From the NCBI RefSeq assembly GCF_003610915.1, contig NZ_NSDJ01000001.1, positions 806,001 to 870,000 on the forward strand: 64,000 nucleotides of DNA, in the 5' to 3' direction. Position 1 is the stretch's first letter. Every line of letters begins with the position of its first letter. The notes under the pieces were generated by a model that was not told the DNA's origin, searched no databases, and saw only the letters and a list, made by a program, of their open reading frames with translations. Origin of the DNA: Rahnella variigena. GTDB taxonomy: Bacteria > Pseudomonadota > Gammaproteobacteria > Enterobacterales > Enterobacteriaceae. A program made the position numbers and the translations under genes. Below are positions 29,625-40,776 of the stretch, piece by piece.

Positions 29625-30095
29625 ATGTCAGAACAAAATAACACCGAGATGGCTTTCCAGATCCAACGTATTTATACCAAAGACATCTCTTTTGAAGCGC
29701 CAAATGCGCCTCAGGTTTTCCAGCAAGACTGGCAGCCAGAAGTTAAACTGGATCTTGATACCGCTTCCAGCCAGCTGGCCGAAGGTGTATACGAAGTTGT
29801 CTTGCGTGTGACCGTAACGTCTTCTCTGGGCGACGAAACTGCGTTCCTGTGTGAAGTTCAGCAAGGTGGTATCTTCACCATCTCCGGTATCGATGGTAAC
29901 CAGATGGCGCATTGCCTGGGTGCATATTGCCCGAACATTCTGTTCCCGTATGCCCGTGAGTGCATCACCAGCCTGGTCTCCCGCGGTACTTTCCCGCAAC
30001 TGAATCTGGCACCTGTTAACTTTGACGCTCTGTTCATGAACTATCTGCAACAGCAAGCTGAAGGCGAAGGTGCAGAACCGCATCAGGATGCCTGA
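29625..30095 (+). CDS. secB: Protein-export chaperone SecB
   Basis: SecB binds unfolded secretory precursors and hands them to SecA. The 156-residue product starts [29 protein letters not shown] and includes the conserved [25 protein letters not shown] region. Its stop overlaps the gpsA start by one base (TGATG), so the pair is translationally coupled. Confidence 0.97.
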   Translation: MSEQNNTEMAFQIQRIYTKDISFEAPNAPQVFQQDWQPEVKLDLDTASSQLAEGVYEVVLRVTVTSSLGDETAFLCEVQQGGIFTISGIDGNQMAHCLGAYCPNILFPYARECITSLVSRGTFPQLNLAPVNFDALFMNYLQQQAEGEGAEPHQDA

Positions 30096-31114
30096 TGAAA
30101 ACCGTCAATGCGTCAATGACAGTGATCGGTGCCGGCTCGTACGGCACCGCTTTAGCGATTACTCTCGCCAGAAATGGCCATCCCGTTGTGCTGTGGGGAC
30201 ATAATCCCGACCACATCAACGCCTTACAACGTGCCCGCTGTAATCAGGAATTCCTTCCTGATGTTCCGTTCCCCGATAATCTGTTGCTCGAAACTAATCT
30301 GTCTGTCGCGTTAGCCGCCAGCCGTAATGTGCTGGTTGTGGTACCCAGCCATGTATTTGGTGACGTATTGCGCCAGCTGAAACCTCACTTGCGTCCTGAT
30401 GCGCGTGTGGTGTGGGCGACGAAGGGGCTGGAGGCGGAAACCGGCCGTCTGTTGCAGGATGTCGCACGCGAAGAACTCGGCGATGCCATTCCGTTAGCCG
30501 TGGTTTCCGGGCCGACATTCGCCAAAGAACTCGCGGCAGGTATGCCGACGGCAATCTCTCTGGCCGCAACCGATGCGACGTTTGCCGACGATTTGCAGCA
30601 GTTACTGCACTGTGGCAAAAGTTTTCGTGTCTACAGCAACCCGGATTTTATCGGCGTTCAGCTGGGTGGTGCGATTAAAAACGTTATCGCCATTGGTGCC
30701 GGAATGTCAGATGGTATTGGCTTTGGCGCTAATGCCCGAACCGCGCTGATTACCCGCGGGCTGGCTGAAATGACACGTCTGGGTGCCGCTTTGGGCGCTG
30801 ACCCTGCGACATTTATGGGCATGGCAGGGCTGGGTGATTTGGTGTTAACCTGCACAGACAACCAGTCCCGCAACCGTCGTTTCGGCATTATGCTGGGACA
30901 AGGCAAGGATGTTCAGACCGCTCAGGACACCATCGGACAGGTTGTAGAAGGCTATCGCAATACGAAAGAAGTACGGGCTCTGGCGCAGCGTAACAACGTT
31001 GAAATGCCAATCACAGAACAGATTTACCAGGTGTTGTACTGCGGTAAAGATGCGCGTGAAGCAGCGATCAGTTTACTTGCCCGTGCGAGCAAGGACGAAA
31101 AACACAGCCACTGA
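30095..31114 (+). CDS. gpsA: Glycerol-3-phosphate dehydrogenase [NAD(P)+]
   Basis: GpsA reduces dihydroxyacetone phosphate to sn-glycerol 3-phosphate for phospholipid synthesis. The 339-residue product has the nucleotide-binding [12 protein letters not shown] near residue 9-20, the catalytic lysine region [14 protein letters not shown], and [20 protein letters not shown]. cysE follows 87 bases later. Confidence 0.97.
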   Translation: MKTVNASMTVIGAGSYGTALAITLARNGHPVVLWGHNPDHINALQRARCNQEFLPDVPFPDNLLLETNLSVALAASRNVLVVVPSHVFGDVLRQLKPHLRPDARVVWATKGLEAETGRLLQDVAREELGDAIPLAVVSGPTFAKELAAGMPTAISLAATDATFADDLQQLLHCGKSFRVYSNPDFIGVQLGGAIKNVIAIGAGMSDGIGFGANARTALITRGLAEMTRLGAALGADPATFMGMAGLGDLVLTCTDNQSRNRRFGIMLGQGKDVQTAQDTIGQVVEGYRNTKEVRALAQRNNVEMPITEQIYQVLYCGKDAREAAISLLARASKDEKHSH

Positions 31115-31201
31115 AAGGCGTATAAAGTATAGCCACCTTGTTGGTGTTCCCGACAGGGCGGCTTTTTATTACCCGAACTTGCAAAGTCGTAAGGAAAAGT
31201 G

Positions 31202-32023
31202 ATGTCGCTAGAAGAATTAGAGCTGGTCTGGAATAACATTAAATCAGAAGCGAGAGCACTGGCTGAGTGTGAACCGATGCTGGCGAGTTTTTTCCATGCG
31301 ACGTTACTTAAACATGAAACGCTGGGCGGCGCACTGAGCTACATTCTGGCCAATAAGCTGGGCAATCCGATTATGCCCGCGATGGCTATCCGTGAAGTGG
31401 TTGAAGAAGCCTATCGCAACGACGAACAAATGATCTTGTCCGCTGCCCGCGACATTCTGGCTGTGCATCAGCGCGATGCGGCGGTCGATAAATATTCGAC
31501 TCCGCTGCTCTATCTGAAAGGTTTCCACGCACTTCAGGCATACCGTATCGGTAACTGGCTGTGGAAGCAGGATCGTAAAGCGCTGGCGATTTATTTCCAG
31601 AATCAGATTTCAGTGTCCTTTGGCGTAGATATTCATCCGGCAGCACGCATTGGTTGCGGCATCATGTTTGACCATGCGACCGGAATTGTCATCGGTGAAA
31701 CGGCTGTTGTTGAGAACGACGTGTCGATTTTGCAATCCGTTACCCTTGGCGGTACCGGTAAAACTTGCGGCGACCGTCACCCTAAAATTCGTGAAGGCGT
31801 CATGATTGGTGCTGGTGCGAAAATACTCGGTAATATCGAAGTGGGTGCGGGTGCGAAAATCGGGGCGGGCTCAGTCGTGTTGCAATCCGTTCCTCCGCAT
31901 ACCACCGCTGCAGGCGTACCGGCGCGTATTGTCGGGCGTCCGGAAAGCGAGCGTCCTTCCATGGATATGGATCAGCATTTCAACGGTATTGCGCAGGGTT
32001 TTGAATTCGGCGACGGTATCTGA
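31202..32023 (+). CDS. cysE: Serine O-acetyltransferase
   Basis: CysE acetylates serine to O-acetylserine, the committed step of cysteine synthesis; the enzyme is normally inhibited by cysteine. The 273-residue product has the N-terminal alpha-helical domain and then the left-handed beta-helix of hexapeptide repeats with DHATGIVIGETAV and GDRHPKIREGVMIGAGAKILG, ending in the DGI tail that docks with cysteine synthase. The ATG at 31202 has AAGGAAAAG before it and gives the family length. Confidence 0.97.
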   Translation: MSLEELELVWNNIKSEARALAECEPMLASFFHATLLKHETLGGALSYILANKLGNPIMPAMAIREVVEEAYRNDEQMILSAARDILAVHQRDAAVDKYSTPLLYLKGFHALQAYRIGNWLWKQDRKALAIYFQNQISVSFGVDIHPAARIGCGIMFDHATGIVIGETAVVENDVSILQSVTLGGTGKTCGDRHPKIREGVMIGAGAKILGNIEVGAGAKIGAGSVVLQSVPPHTTAAGVPARIVGRPESERPSMDMDQHFNGIAQGFEFGDGI

Positions 32024-32033
32024 CAGGCATTTC

Positions 32034-32070
32034 CGATGGCATCATTCTGCATGCCATCGTCTTCATTTCC
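32034..32070 (+). terminator. Probable cysE terminator
   Basis: Stem CGATGGCAT/ATGCCATCG with an eight-base loop followed by a T-rich but interrupted run (TCTTCATTT). It lies between convergent cysE and trmL. Confidence 0.6.
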
Positions 32071-32076
32071 ACAACG

Positions 32077-32550
32077 CTATTCTTTCAGCAGTGCGCCCGG
32101 ATATCCCAGCTGGCGCCAGGCTTCATATACCACCACCGAAACAGCATTCGACAAGTTCATGCTGCGGCTTTCTGCGAGCATCGGAATACGGATTTTGTGC
32201 TGTGCGGGCAGATTATCCAGAATGGATGCCGGCAGACCACGTGTTTCAGGGCCGAACAGCAGGAAATCATTATCCTGATAGCTGACGGCACTGTGCGCGG
32301 GCGTACCTTTGGTCGTCAGTGCAAAAAGACGTTGTGGATTTTCGCTGCTGAGGAACGCGTCATAATTGGCATGATGCTTAATATGGGCGAATTCATGGTA
32401 ATCGAGCCCGGCGCGGCGCAGACGTTTATCGTCCCAGCCGAAACCTAAAGGTTCGATGAGGTGAAGCTGACATCCGGTGTTGGCACACAGGCGGATAATA
32501 TTGCCGGTATTTGGCGGGATTTCTGGTTCAAATAAAACGATGTTAAGCAT
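32077..32550 (-). CDS. trmL: tRNA (cytidine/uridine-2'-O-)-methyltransferase TrmL
   Basis: TrmL 2'-O-methylates the wobble base 34 of leucine tRNAs. The 157-residue SPOUT protein has [24 protein letters not shown] near the start, [14 protein letters not shown], and the knot sequence [18 protein letters not shown] at the C-terminus, which bind S-adenosylmethionine. Length is as usual. Confidence 0.95.
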   Translation of the reverse strand: MLNIVLFEPEIPPNTGNIIRLCANTGCQLHLIEPLGFGWDDKRLRRAGLDYHEFAHIKHHANYDAFLSSENPQRLFALTTKGTPAHSAVSYQDNDFLLFGPETRGLPASILDNLPAQHKIRIPMLAESRSMNLSNAVSVVVYEAWRQLGYPGALLKE

Positions 32551-32587
32551 GCGTCCCCCTGATAGAGGAACGCAGAATAGCAGAAAC

Positions 32588-33958
32588 TTAGCGCTGGTGC
32601 AGCGGCAGCCAGATAATCAAACGAAGGCCGCCCAGCGGGCTGTCCTCGGCTCTGACTTTGCCTCTGTGCTGCTGAACCGCAGTATCCACGATAGCCAGCC
32701 CAAGGCCGGTACCGCCGGATTCACGGTCACGCGCTTCATCAGTCCGGTAGAACGGACGGAAAATCTGCTCACGATCTTCTTCACTCACGCCCGGACCGTC
32801 GTCATCAACGGTGATGGTGATCCCTTCACTGTCGTGGGCGAAGTTCAGCGCAATGTGATGATGTGAATAACGCAGGGCATTACGCACAATATTTTCCAGT
32901 GCGCTGTCGAGTGCCGCGGCATTCCCGATCAGTTTCCACGGACCAGGCGGCGACGTGACCTCCAGCGTTTTGCCCATCTGCTCGGCTTCAAACTGCGCAT
33001 CGTCAATCACGCCTTCCCACAGTTCATTGGCTTTCAGGGTCTCGCGCGACAGCTCATTTTTATGCTGACTGCGTGATAACACCAGTAAGTCATTGATCAT
33101 ACCATCAAGACGTTGCGCTTCATTTTCAATGCGTTGCAGCTCTTTACCTTCGCCATGACGACGACGCATCAGCGCAGTAGCCAGTTGCAGACGCGTCAGC
33201 GGGGTACGAAGTTCATGTGAGATATCAGATATCAGCCGTTGTTGCGCCGTCACCATTCGTTCGAGAGCGCTGACCATCTGGTTGAAACTGGCACCGGTCG
33301 CAAGGAATTCCTGCGGGCCGGCTTCGAGTTCCGGATGCTGCTTGAGATTGCCGCGTGCAACGTCATCTGCGGCGTTTTTCAACTTACGCGCAGGTTTCGC
33401 CAGACTCCACGCCAGCCAGAGCAACAGCGGGGCGCTGATGAGCATAGTGACGATAAGCAGAAGCAGAGGGCGGTCGAACATCAGGTTGATAAAATCAGAC
33501 TGAGAACTGCTGGCAGGGCGCATCAGGTAAAGCTGGTAATTGTCTTCACCATCACGAACCGAGAAGGGCCCGACCATTTCCACACGGCCATATTTTTTCT
33601 TTTTCGGACGATCTGAGTTATCAGACTGACCGATAAAGTTACGTACAATCTGCATTTCATTGCGCTGAGCGCCAATCACGCGCCCTTCGCTGGTGACCAG
33701 CAACAAACGCTGACCCGGCGGAGCCCATTTGTCGATAGCGCGGAACAGTCTGCGCCACCACATCAGATCATTGGCAGGATCGGTCGCCAGCTCAGCTTCG
33801 ACGTGCTGTTCAATCATCAGGCCCTGCCGTTGTTCGTTATCGAGCAACGGCGTAATCTGGCGTGAATCGAGTTTCGGCACCATCAATACCAGCATTAGCA
33901 CCAGGGCTAACGTAAACCAGAAAATGGCAAAAATACGTGCCGTAAGGCTGTTTATCAT
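32588..33958 (-). CDS. cpxA: Envelope-stress sensor histidine kinase CpxA
   Basis: CpxA senses misfolded envelope proteins and phosphorylates CpxR. The 456-residue protein has a membrane helix at about residues 9-28, a periplasmic domain to about 165, a second helix near 168-186, a HAMP linker, the phosphorylated histidine in [17 protein letters not shown], and an ATPase domain with [17 protein letters not shown] and [10 protein letters not shown]. It overlaps the cpxR stop by four bases. Confidence 0.97.
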   Translation of the reverse strand: MINSLTARIFAIFWFTLALVLMLVLMVPKLDSRQITPLLDNEQRQGLMIEQHVEAELATDPANDLMWWRRLFRAIDKWAPPGQRLLLVTSEGRVIGAQRNEMQIVRNFIGQSDNSDRPKKKKYGRVEMVGPFSVRDGEDNYQLYLMRPASSSQSDFINLMFDRPLLLLIVTMLISAPLLLWLAWSLAKPARKLKNAADDVARGNLKQHPELEAGPQEFLATGASFNQMVSALERMVTAQQRLISDISHELRTPLTRLQLATALMRRRHGEGKELQRIENEAQRLDGMINDLLVLSRSQHKNELSRETLKANELWEGVIDDAQFEAEQMGKTLEVTSPPGPWKLIGNAAALDSALENIVRNALRYSHHHIALNFAHDSEGITITVDDDGPGVSEEDREQIFRPFYRTDEARDRESGGTGLGLAIVDTAVQQHRGKVRAEDSPLGGLRLIIWLPLHQR

Positions 33959-34656
33959 GAAGCAGAAACCATCAGATAACCGCGTCCGCGCAGGGTTTTA
34001 AACCACGGATGTCCGTCCTGACGATCGGGCAATTTACGGCGTAAATTAGAGATGTGCATATCAATCGCACGGTCAAACGGTGTCAGGCGTTTACCCAATA
34101 CTTCCTGGCTCAGATGTTCGCGGGAAACGACCTGTCCGAGATGTTTTGCCAGTAAATACAGCAGGGTAAATTCGGTACCGGTCAGATCCAGCGCTTCGCC
34201 ATTAAAGCTGGCTTCCTGACGGCCCGGATTCAGCTGCAAGCCATCGACTTCCAGCGTCGGTGAACCGTTGTTCTCATTGGTTTGCTGCTGCTCGCTCCAG
34301 TTGGAACGGCGCAACATCGCCCGGATCCGGGCAACCAGTTCGCGGTCATTAAACGGTTTTGGCAGATAGTCATCGGCACCCAGTTCGAGGCCAAGAACAC
34401 GGTCTAATTCACTGCCGCGAGCGGTTAACATAATCACTGGCGTCTGGTGGCGCTGGCGTAATTCTTTAAGGGTTTCAATGCCGTTTTTCTTCGGCATCAT
34501 CACGTCAAGTAACAGAAGATCGATGGTATTATCGATTTTCTCTAATGCCTGCTCACCGTCGTAAGCCACCACAACATTAAAGCCTTCCATTTCGAGCAAT
34601 TCTTTCAAAAGTGAAGTCAGTTCACGGTCGTCATCAACCAACAAAATTTTATTCAT
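33955..34656 (-). CDS. cpxR: Envelope-stress response regulator CpxR
   Basis: A 233-residue OmpR-family regulator. The receiver domain has the acidic pair DDD near residue 8-10, the phosphorylated aspartate near 51 (LLLLDVMMPKKNG), and lysine near 101 (LPKPF). The winged-helix domain ends DMHISNLRRKLPDR...GRGYLM. The ATG at 34656 matches the family; an in-frame ATG at 34677 would add seven residues. It is divergent from cpxP, with a shared CpxR site between. Confidence 0.97.
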   Translation of the reverse strand: MNKILLVDDDRELTSLLKELLEMEGFNVVVAYDGEQALEKIDNTIDLLLLDVMMPKKNGIETLKELRQRHQTPVIMLTARGSELDRVLGLELGADDYLPKPFNDRELVARIRAMLRRSNWSEQQQTNENNGSPTLEVDGLQLNPGRQEASFNGEALDLTGTEFTLLYLLAKHLGQVVSREHLSQEVLGKRLTPFDRAIDMHISNLRRKLPDRQDGHPWFKTLRGRGYLMVSAS

Positions 34657-34708
34657 TGTATTTACCTCTAGACGCAAAATACGTCATCAATTGCCGCTAT
34701 TCCATGAC

Positions 34709-34723
34709 TTTACGTACTTTTAC
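34709..34723 (-). promoter_or_regulatory. CpxR binding box between cpxR and cpxP
   Basis: On the minus strand GTAAA-AGTAC-GTAAA, a perfect match to the GTAAA-N5-GTAAA CpxR consensus. It lies in the 152-base gap between divergent cpxR and cpxP and so can control both. Confidence 0.88.
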
Positions 34724-34808
34724 AAGCACTGACGCTTGTTTGCAGCAGCAGGTTTAGACTGCTTTTCAATGATTCGCGATGAAGCGATAAAGACTTTAGG
34801 AGTATGTG

Positions 34809-35318
34809 ATGTTTAAGGCAGCTTCATTCGGTTTGGCCACGCTTCTGACGCTGAGTTCAGGTGTCGTTTTAGCAGATGGCGCAAAACCAGTGTCGGCGAT
34901 GCCAGCAGAACATGATAGCACGATGTTGGATAAGCCTCAGGAACGCAACACCATGTTTGATGGTGTAAATCTCACTGAGCAGCAGCGCCAGCAAATGCGT
35001 GACCTGATGCACCAGGCTCGTAAAGATCTGCCTCATGTAAATGTAGAACAGATAGAAACGATGCACAGGTTGGTTACCGCCGAAAAGTTTGATCAGGCCG
35101 CAGTCCGGGCACAAGCCGAATTAATGGCTCAGGAACAGGTGGATCGTCAGGTCGAAATGGCCCGCATCCGCAACCAGATGTTTAATCTGCTGACGCCTGA
35201 GCAAAAAGATGTATTGAACCAGAAACATGAGCAGCGCATGCAACAGATGCGTAAGCAGTTATCTGGATTACAGCCCTCTTCTGCCCAGAAGACGAGTAGT
35301 ACCAGCACGACCGAGTAA
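34809..35318 (+). CDS. cpxP: Periplasmic CpxA inhibitor and chaperone CpxP
   Basis: CpxP binds the CpxA sensor domain and damps signalling; it also helps deliver misfolded proteins to DegP. The 169-residue product has a signal peptide ([21 protein letters not shown]) and two LTxxQ motifs, [13 protein letters not shown] and LTPEQKDVL. The ATG at 34809 follows TAGGAG; an overlapping GTG at 34806 is less likely. Divergent from cpxR. Confidence 0.94.
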   Translation: MFKAASFGLATLLTLSSGVVLADGAKPVSAMPAEHDSTMLDKPQERNTMFDGVNLTEQQRQQMRDLMHQARKDLPHVNVEQIETMHRLVTAEKFDQAAVRAQAELMAQEQVDRQVEMARIRNQMFNLLTPEQKDVLNQKHEQRMQQMRKQLSGLQPSSAQKTSSTSTTE

Positions 35319-35359
35319 GATCCCTGTTTTTCCTTGCCATAGACACCATCCCTGTCTTC

Positions 35360-35385
35360 CCCCGCCGAAAGGTGGGGTTTTTTTT
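35360..35385 (+). terminator. Rho-independent terminator of cpxP
   Basis: CCCCGCC-GAAA-GGTGGGG stem with a GAAA tetraloop and a run of eight T. Confidence 0.88.
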
Positions 35386-35551
35386 GCCTGCAATTCGGGA
35401 TGGGTTCACAAAAGCGGAAATTAACAAGGTGGAAATCTGCGCGTAACGAACGGGAAATATCTTGTAAAAGCCGTATGAATCAGTAAATTGCGAAGTACAG
35501 AGCAGTGTATGCGTATTCTTGCTGACTTGAATCAATTCAGCACCGGTGTTT

Positions 35552-35560
35552 TGTTATACT
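35552..35560 (+). promoter_or_regulatory. Extended -10 promoter of pfkA
   Basis: TGTTATACT at 35552-35560 is an extended -10 box (TGn plus TATACT). No good -35 at 17 bases. The leader to the pfkA ATG would be about 100 bases. Confidence 0.5.
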
Positions 35561-35665
35561 ATAGGCTCAAACGCTAGTAAGCCCTTTTGGCTGCACAAGA
35601 AAAATTCGCCCAACAGGCTGGCTCAAGATTCTTAAGAAATTGCATCTACAAGTTCAGAGGTAGTC

Positions 35666-36652
35666 ATGATCAAAAAAATTGGTGTACTGACAAGTGGTGG
35701 CGATGCCCCAGGCATGAATGCTGCGATCCGTGGCGTTGTCCGCTCCGCTTTATCTGCAGATTTAGAAGTCTACGGTATTGAAGATGGCTACCTCGGCATG
35801 TACGAAAACCGCATGCGCAAACTGGATCGCTACAGCGTTTCAGACATGATTAACCGCGGCGGTACTTTCCTGGGTTCAGCTCGTTTCCCGGAATTCCGTG
35901 ACCCGGAAATGCGTAAAGTAGCGCTGCAGAATATGAAAGACCGCGGTATTGATGGCCTGGTGGTTATCGGTGGTGACGGTTCTTATGCAGGTGCAGACTT
36001 GCTGACCAAAGAAGGCGGCATCCGTTGTATCGGCCTGCCAGGCACTATCGATAACGATGTTGCCGGTACTGACTACACCATCGGTTTCTTCACGGCGCTG
36101 GGCACTGTGGTAGAAGCGATTGACCGTCTGCGTGATACCTCCTCTTCACACCAGCGTATCTCCATCGTTGAAGTGATGGGCCGTTATTGCGGCGACCTGA
36201 CTCTGGCGGCTGCGATTGCCGGTGGTTGCGAATTTATTGCTATCCCGGAAGTTGAATTCAAACGTGATGATCTGGTTGCTGAAATCAAAGCAGGCATCGC
36301 GAAAGGTAAAAAACACGCGATCGTCGCCATCACTGAGAAGTTAGATAACATCGAAGAGCTGGCCAAATACATTGAGAAAGAAACCTGCCGCGAAACGCGT
36401 GGCACGGTATTAGGTCACATTCAGCGTGGTGGTGCGCCAGTCGCTTACGACCGCATCTTAGCTTCCCGCATGGGCGCTTATGCTGTTGACCTGCTGCTGG
36501 AAGAAGGCCGCGACTATTCTCAGGGCGGTTTCTGTGTCGGCGTAGAAAACGAGAAAATGGTTCACGAGCTGATCTCGGTTTGTATCGCACCAGAGAATAA
36601 GAAAAGCAAATTCAAAGAAGACTGGTACGACACTGCGAAAAAACTGTTCTGA
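35666..36652 (+). CDS. pfkA: 6-phosphofructokinase isozyme I
   Basis: PfkA phosphorylates fructose 6-phosphate to fructose 1,6-bisphosphate, the committed step of glycolysis. The 328-residue product has [22 protein letters not shown] (ATP site), the catalytic [14 protein letters not shown] and MGRYCGDL. It is eight residues longer than the E. coli enzyme, with extra sequence in the C-terminal part ([13 protein letters not shown] and [11 protein letters not shown]). Confidence 0.97.
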   Translation: MIKKIGVLTSGGDAPGMNAAIRGVVRSALSADLEVYGIEDGYLGMYENRMRKLDRYSVSDMINRGGTFLGSARFPEFRDPEMRKVALQNMKDRGIDGLVVIGGDGSYAGADLLTKEGGIRCIGLPGTIDNDVAGTDYTIGFFTALGTVVEAIDRLRDTSSSHQRISIVEVMGRYCGDLTLAAAIAGGCEFIAIPEVEFKRDDLVAEIKAGIAKGKKHAIVAITEKLDNIEELAKYIEKETCRETRGTVLGHIQRGGAPVAYDRILASRMGAYAVDLLLEEGRDYSQGGFCVGVENEKMVHELISVCIAPENKKSKFKEDWYDTAKKLF

Positions 36653-36676
36653 TACAGTTGATTACGCAATGGAAAG

Positions 36677-36704
36677 AACCTCCTTTACGGGAGGTTTTTT
36701 TTCG
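36677..36704 (+). terminator. Rho-independent terminator of pfkA
   Basis: Stem AACCTCC/GGAGGTT with a TTTACG loop and a run of T. Confidence 0.87.
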
Positions 36705-36835
36705 CCCGTCTTTTGTTTATTCCAGAAAGTAATAGAAAAAAACCTTTTATTCTTTATACGTTTCATTTTTATCTGGCACGCTCTCCTTAACGAACAAATA
36801 AATGAAATCCATAGAAACTATCTCGGGAGAGTACG

Positions 36836-37825
36836 ATGCGTAAATGGGCTGTAGGTTTGGGATTACTGTTGGTGGCAACCGGAGCAATTGCCAAAGATAT
36901 TCAGATTCTGAACGTGTCATACGATCCAACGCGTGAGTTCTATGAACAATACAACAAGGCGTTCAGCAAATACTGGCAGGCTAAAACGGGCGATACCGTG
37001 ACCGTGCGTCAGTCACATGGCGGTTCAGGAAAACAGGCCACGTCTGTTATTAACGGCATTGAAGCGGATGTGGTAACACTGGCGCTGGCTTATGACGTTG
37101 ATGCTATTGCCGAGCGCGGCCGTATCGATAAAAACTGGATCACCCGTCTGCCGGACAACTCTGCACCTTATACGTCCACCATTGTTTTCCTGGTGCGCAA
37201 AGGCAATCCGAAACAAATTCACGACTGGAATGATTTGATCAAGCCGGGTGTGTCGGTTATCACGCCGAACCCTAAAACGTCAGGCGGTGCCCGCTGGAAC
37301 TATCTCGCAGCATGGGGTTATGCCCTGCATCACAACAACAATGATAAAGCGAAGGCTCAGGATTTCGTGAAAGCATTGTATAAAAACGTCGAAGTGCTGG
37401 ATTCCGGCGCGCGTGGCGCAACCAATACTTTCGTTGAGCGCGGTATCGGTGATGTGCTGATTGCGTGGGAAAACGAAGCGTTGCTGGCGACCAAAGAAGT
37501 CGGCAAAGATAAGTTTGAAATCGTGACGCCAAGCGAATCGATTCTGGCTGAGCCAACGGTTTCTGTGGTCGATAAAGTGGTGGATAAACGTGATACCCGC
37601 ACTGTGGCGGATGCTTATCTGAAGTATCTGTATTCACCGGAAGGCCAGACTATCGCGGCAGAAAACTATTACCGCCCTCGTGATCCGCAAGTCGAAAAGA
37701 AATTCGCTTCTGAATTCCCGAAACTGAAACTGTTCACCATTGATCAGGTTGCAGGTACCTGGGCACAGGCGCAGAAAGACCATTTCGCGACAGACGGTAT
37801 TTTTGATCAGATCTCTAAGCGTTAA
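36836..37825 (+). CDS. sbp: Periplasmic sulfate-binding protein
   Basis: Sbp captures sulfate or thiosulfate for the CysTWA transporter. The 329-residue product has a signal peptide ([18 protein letters not shown], mature end [17 protein letters not shown]) and the SHGGSGKQ ligand-binding loop near residue 60-68. It is alone between pfkA and tpiA, with its own terminator; the transporter genes are not in this window. Confidence 0.95.
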   Translation: MRKWAVGLGLLLVATGAIAKDIQILNVSYDPTREFYEQYNKAFSKYWQAKTGDTVTVRQSHGGSGKQATSVINGIEADVVTLALAYDVDAIAERGRIDKNWITRLPDNSAPYTSTIVFLVRKGNPKQIHDWNDLIKPGVSVITPNPKTSGGARWNYLAAWGYALHHNNNDKAKAQDFVKALYKNVEVLDSGARGATNTFVERGIGDVLIAWENEALLATKEVGKDKFEIVTPSESILAEPTVSVVDKVVDKRDTRTVADAYLKYLYSPEGQTIAAENYYRPRDPQVEKKFASEFPKLKLFTIDQVAGTWAQAQKDHFATDGIFDQISKR

Positions 37826-37880
37826 TGACGTTTTACAGACAGGTCTTTCGCAAATAACTCTCTTTGCATACAAAAAAGAA

Positions 37881-37906
37881 AACCCCGGCATGCCGGGGTT
37901 TTTTTT
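37881..37906. terminator. Rho-independent terminator, bidirectional
   Basis: A perfect 20-base palindrome at 37881-37900 (AACCCCGGCA and its complement) with T runs on both strands, between convergent sbp and tpiA. Confidence 0.88.
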
Positions 37907-37928
37907 GCGCAGAAGAAAAGAAACAGGC

Positions 37929-38729
<801 letters not shown>

Positions 38730-38823
38730 TTAAAATTTCTGCCAAATAAGCAGATTACCTGTGCAACAGTATAGAGATCATTGGACGTAAAGGCTTTGCT
38801 TTTTGTCATTAAAAGCCGTCATC

Positions 38824-39432
38824 TCACGGCTCAGCCAGCGCAAGCTTGACCGGCTCCACGGCGAATGTCAGACCTTTTTCGCCATTGTCTGAAATCACAA
38901 AACGCACCGCGCCTACTTCCTGCTTATAAAACTGCTGACCTTTACCTTTCTCAATCATGGACGTCACTTTCGCCACGCTTTGTGGCGCAGAAAGTGTGGC
39001 GTCAAACTGACGCATCAGGTTTGCCATGTAGCTGATCGCCAGCGTGCGCGCGGCTTTCTCTTCGGCACCCTGAATCGGCAAATAGGTAATTTGCAGCGTT
39101 TTGATTTTGCCGGTGCCTTTTTCCAGCGCCGTCGAGGCGTAAAGATTTTCGTTAATCTTGCTGGCGGCCCGGGTCAGGGAACTGTTCGGCGATTTATCGC
39201 TGATAGAACGAAACTCGCCGATCTGCTGGGTCGGATTGGCTTCATTGTATTTGGCGCGGAAGTTGATCAGCGTCGTTTCAAACGTCGGTGCGCCAGCCAG
39301 CAGGTAAGGAGCTTTGGGCATTTCTTCCGCGCCTGAGTGGTCGGCCGGCGGGTCGGCAAGCGCGGTGTTTTGGCTCGCCAGCATCAGCAGCGCGGGCAGC
39401 GCCAGACGTAATAAAGATTGAGCAACAGTCAT
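38824..39432 (-). CDS. yiiQ: YiiQ family protein (DUF1454)
   Basis: A 202-residue secreted protein with a signal peptide (TVAQSLLRLALPALLMLASQNTALA) and the DUF1454 core APYLLAGAPTFETTL, TRAASKINENLYASTALE and DNGEKGLTFAVEPVKLAL. Function unknown. The ATG at 39432 is preferred; the longer frame would need a TTG at 39456. It lies between tpiA and the DUF805 gene, as in E. coli. Confidence 0.9.
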   Translation of the reverse strand: MTVAQSLLRLALPALLMLASQNTALADPPADHSGAEEMPKAPYLLAGAPTFETTLINFRAKYNEANPTQQIGEFRSISDKSPNSSLTRAASKINENLYASTALEKGTGKIKTLQITYLPIQGAEEKAARTLAISYMANLMRQFDATLSAPQSVAKVTSMIEKGKGQQFYKQEVGAVRFVISDNGEKGLTFAVEPVKLALAEP

Positions 39433-39590
39433 AGGGCATTTCTTATTTTGTTTCAACAGACCGATTAAAGCGGGGAACGGGGGGTAATGTCAAAAGGAGA
39501 GCGTAAAGATTCTCGCGGCCGCTGCCTGTAGGTTACACTCCGCCTGATTTAACAATTTACTCCCATTGGACTTTACGGAACGGACTGTCA

Positions 39591-40013
39591 ATGACGTTAC
39601 AGCATGCACTGTTTTCTTTTAACGGCCGCCTTGGCCGCCGCGATTTCTGGATCTGGATGGTCAGCTGGCTGATTCTGATGGTGGCTGATTTCTTTTTTGC
39701 CGCACAGGAATGGATTACCTATCAGACCGCCGGTTTTGCGCTGGTCGTATTACTGTGGCCGACCGCGGCGGTGCTGGTGAAAAGATTGCATGATCGCAAT
39801 AAATCCGCCTGGTGGGCATTGCTGTTTGTGCTGGCGTGGATGCTGGTGGCCGGAAACTGGGCAGCGGCGATGCCGCAAACCTGGAGCTGGGTGTTAGGCC
39901 GTCTGGCGCCATCCGTGATTTTCATCATGCTGATTATCGACTGCGGCGCGTTTGTCGGTACGCCGGGCACAAATCGTTTTGGCCCGGAACCGGATGACGT
40001 TAAATTCCGCTAG
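39591..40013 (+). CDS. yiiR: DUF805 domain-containing membrane protein (YiiR)
   Basis: A 140-residue protein with about four membrane helices, starting TLQHALFSFNGRLGRRDFW, the usual DUF805 entry motif. Another family feature, VKRLHDRNKSAWW, lies between helices two and three, and the C-terminal GTPGTNRFGPEPD is also typical. Function unknown. It ends 16 bases from convergent fpr with no terminator hairpin between. Confidence 0.88.
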   Translation: MTLQHALFSFNGRLGRRDFWIWMVSWLILMVADFFFAAQEWITYQTAGFALVVLLWPTAAVLVKRLHDRNKSAWWALLFVLAWMLVAGNWAAAMPQTWSWVLGRLAPSVIFIMLIIDCGAFVGTPGTNRFGPEPDDVKFR

Positions 40014-40029
40014 TTTTGCAGGAACAGGC

Positions 40030-40776
40030 TTACCAGTAATGCTCGCTGGTCATATGGCCCGGCTTGCGTTTGAGATGCTTGCGCATACCCCGCGTGTCTT
40101 TCAGGACTTGCTGGGTATCGCGCACCATTTGCGGGTTTCCGCACAGCATCACATGGCTGTCTTCTGCCAGCATCTTCAGGCCGACAGCGCTTTCCAGCGT
40201 GCCGTTTTCAATCAGCGCCGGTACGCGACCGCTCAGCGAACCGGCAATCTCTTCGCGGCTGACCACGGTCTGAATATGTAATTTGCCCTCATAGCGACGC
40301 TGAAGCTGTTGCATCAGTGGCAGATAACTCAGGTCAGCCGCGAAGCGTGCAGCGTGAACCAGAACAATATTTTTGAACCGCTCCAGCCCGAGCCCTTCCT
40401 GCAAAATCGACAGATACGGCCCGATTGCCGTGCCGGTTGCCAGCATCCACAACGTGTCGCATTCCGGCACTTCTTCGATGACGAAAAAACCTGCGGCTTC
40501 TTTGGTGATATTAATTTCGTCACCCGGCTGCATCACGTGCAGGCGCGGGCTGAGCTTTCCTTCCGGCACATTGACCAGATAGAACTCCAGTTCGTTGCTG
40601 GAGGGCGGATTCACATACGAATAGGCACGCTGAACGCGTTCGCCATCGATATCCAGAGAGAGTTTGGCGAACTGACCTGCGGTAAAAGGATCGACCGGTG
40701 CATTGACCGTGATGCTGAACAAATTGTCTGTCCAGTGCTCAACTTTTTTGACTTTTCCCGTTACCCAATCAGCCAT
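40030..40776 (-). CDS. fpr: Ferredoxin/flavodoxin-NADP+ reductase
   Basis: Fpr passes electrons between NADPH and flavodoxin or ferredoxin, feeding for example radical-SAM enzymes. The 248-residue product has the FAD-binding QRAYSYVNPP, the NADP site LATGTAIGPYLSILQ and LCGNPQMVRD, and the C-terminal EHYW that stacks on the flavin. The ATG at 40776 gives the family length; the frame is open ten residues further upstream. Confidence 0.96.
   Translation of the reverse strand: MADWVTGKVKKVEHWTDNLFSITVNAPVDPFTAGQFAKLSLDIDGERVQRAYSYVNPPSSNELEFYLVNVPEGKLSPRLHVMQPGDEINITKEAAGFFVIEEVPECDTLWMLATGTAIGPYLSILQEGLGLERFKNIVLVHAARFAADLSYLPLMQQLQRRYEGKLHIQTVVSREEIAGSLSGRVPALIENGTLESAVGLKMLAEDSHVMLCGNPQMVRDTQQVLKDTRGMRKHLKRKPGHMTSEHYW

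Larger units (their letters stand above)
35319..35665. other. Intergenic region between cpxP and pfkA (no fieF)
   Basis: 347 bases without a gene. It holds the cpxP terminator and the pfkA promoter. In E. coli the metal-efflux gene fieF (yiiP) lies here; no frame or remnant of it is visible. Confidence 0.6.

Noticed and set aside
31115..31201. Terminator between gpsA and cysE
   Set aside because: The stem (AGCC with GGCT around a poorly paired middle) is weak; left out as a feature.
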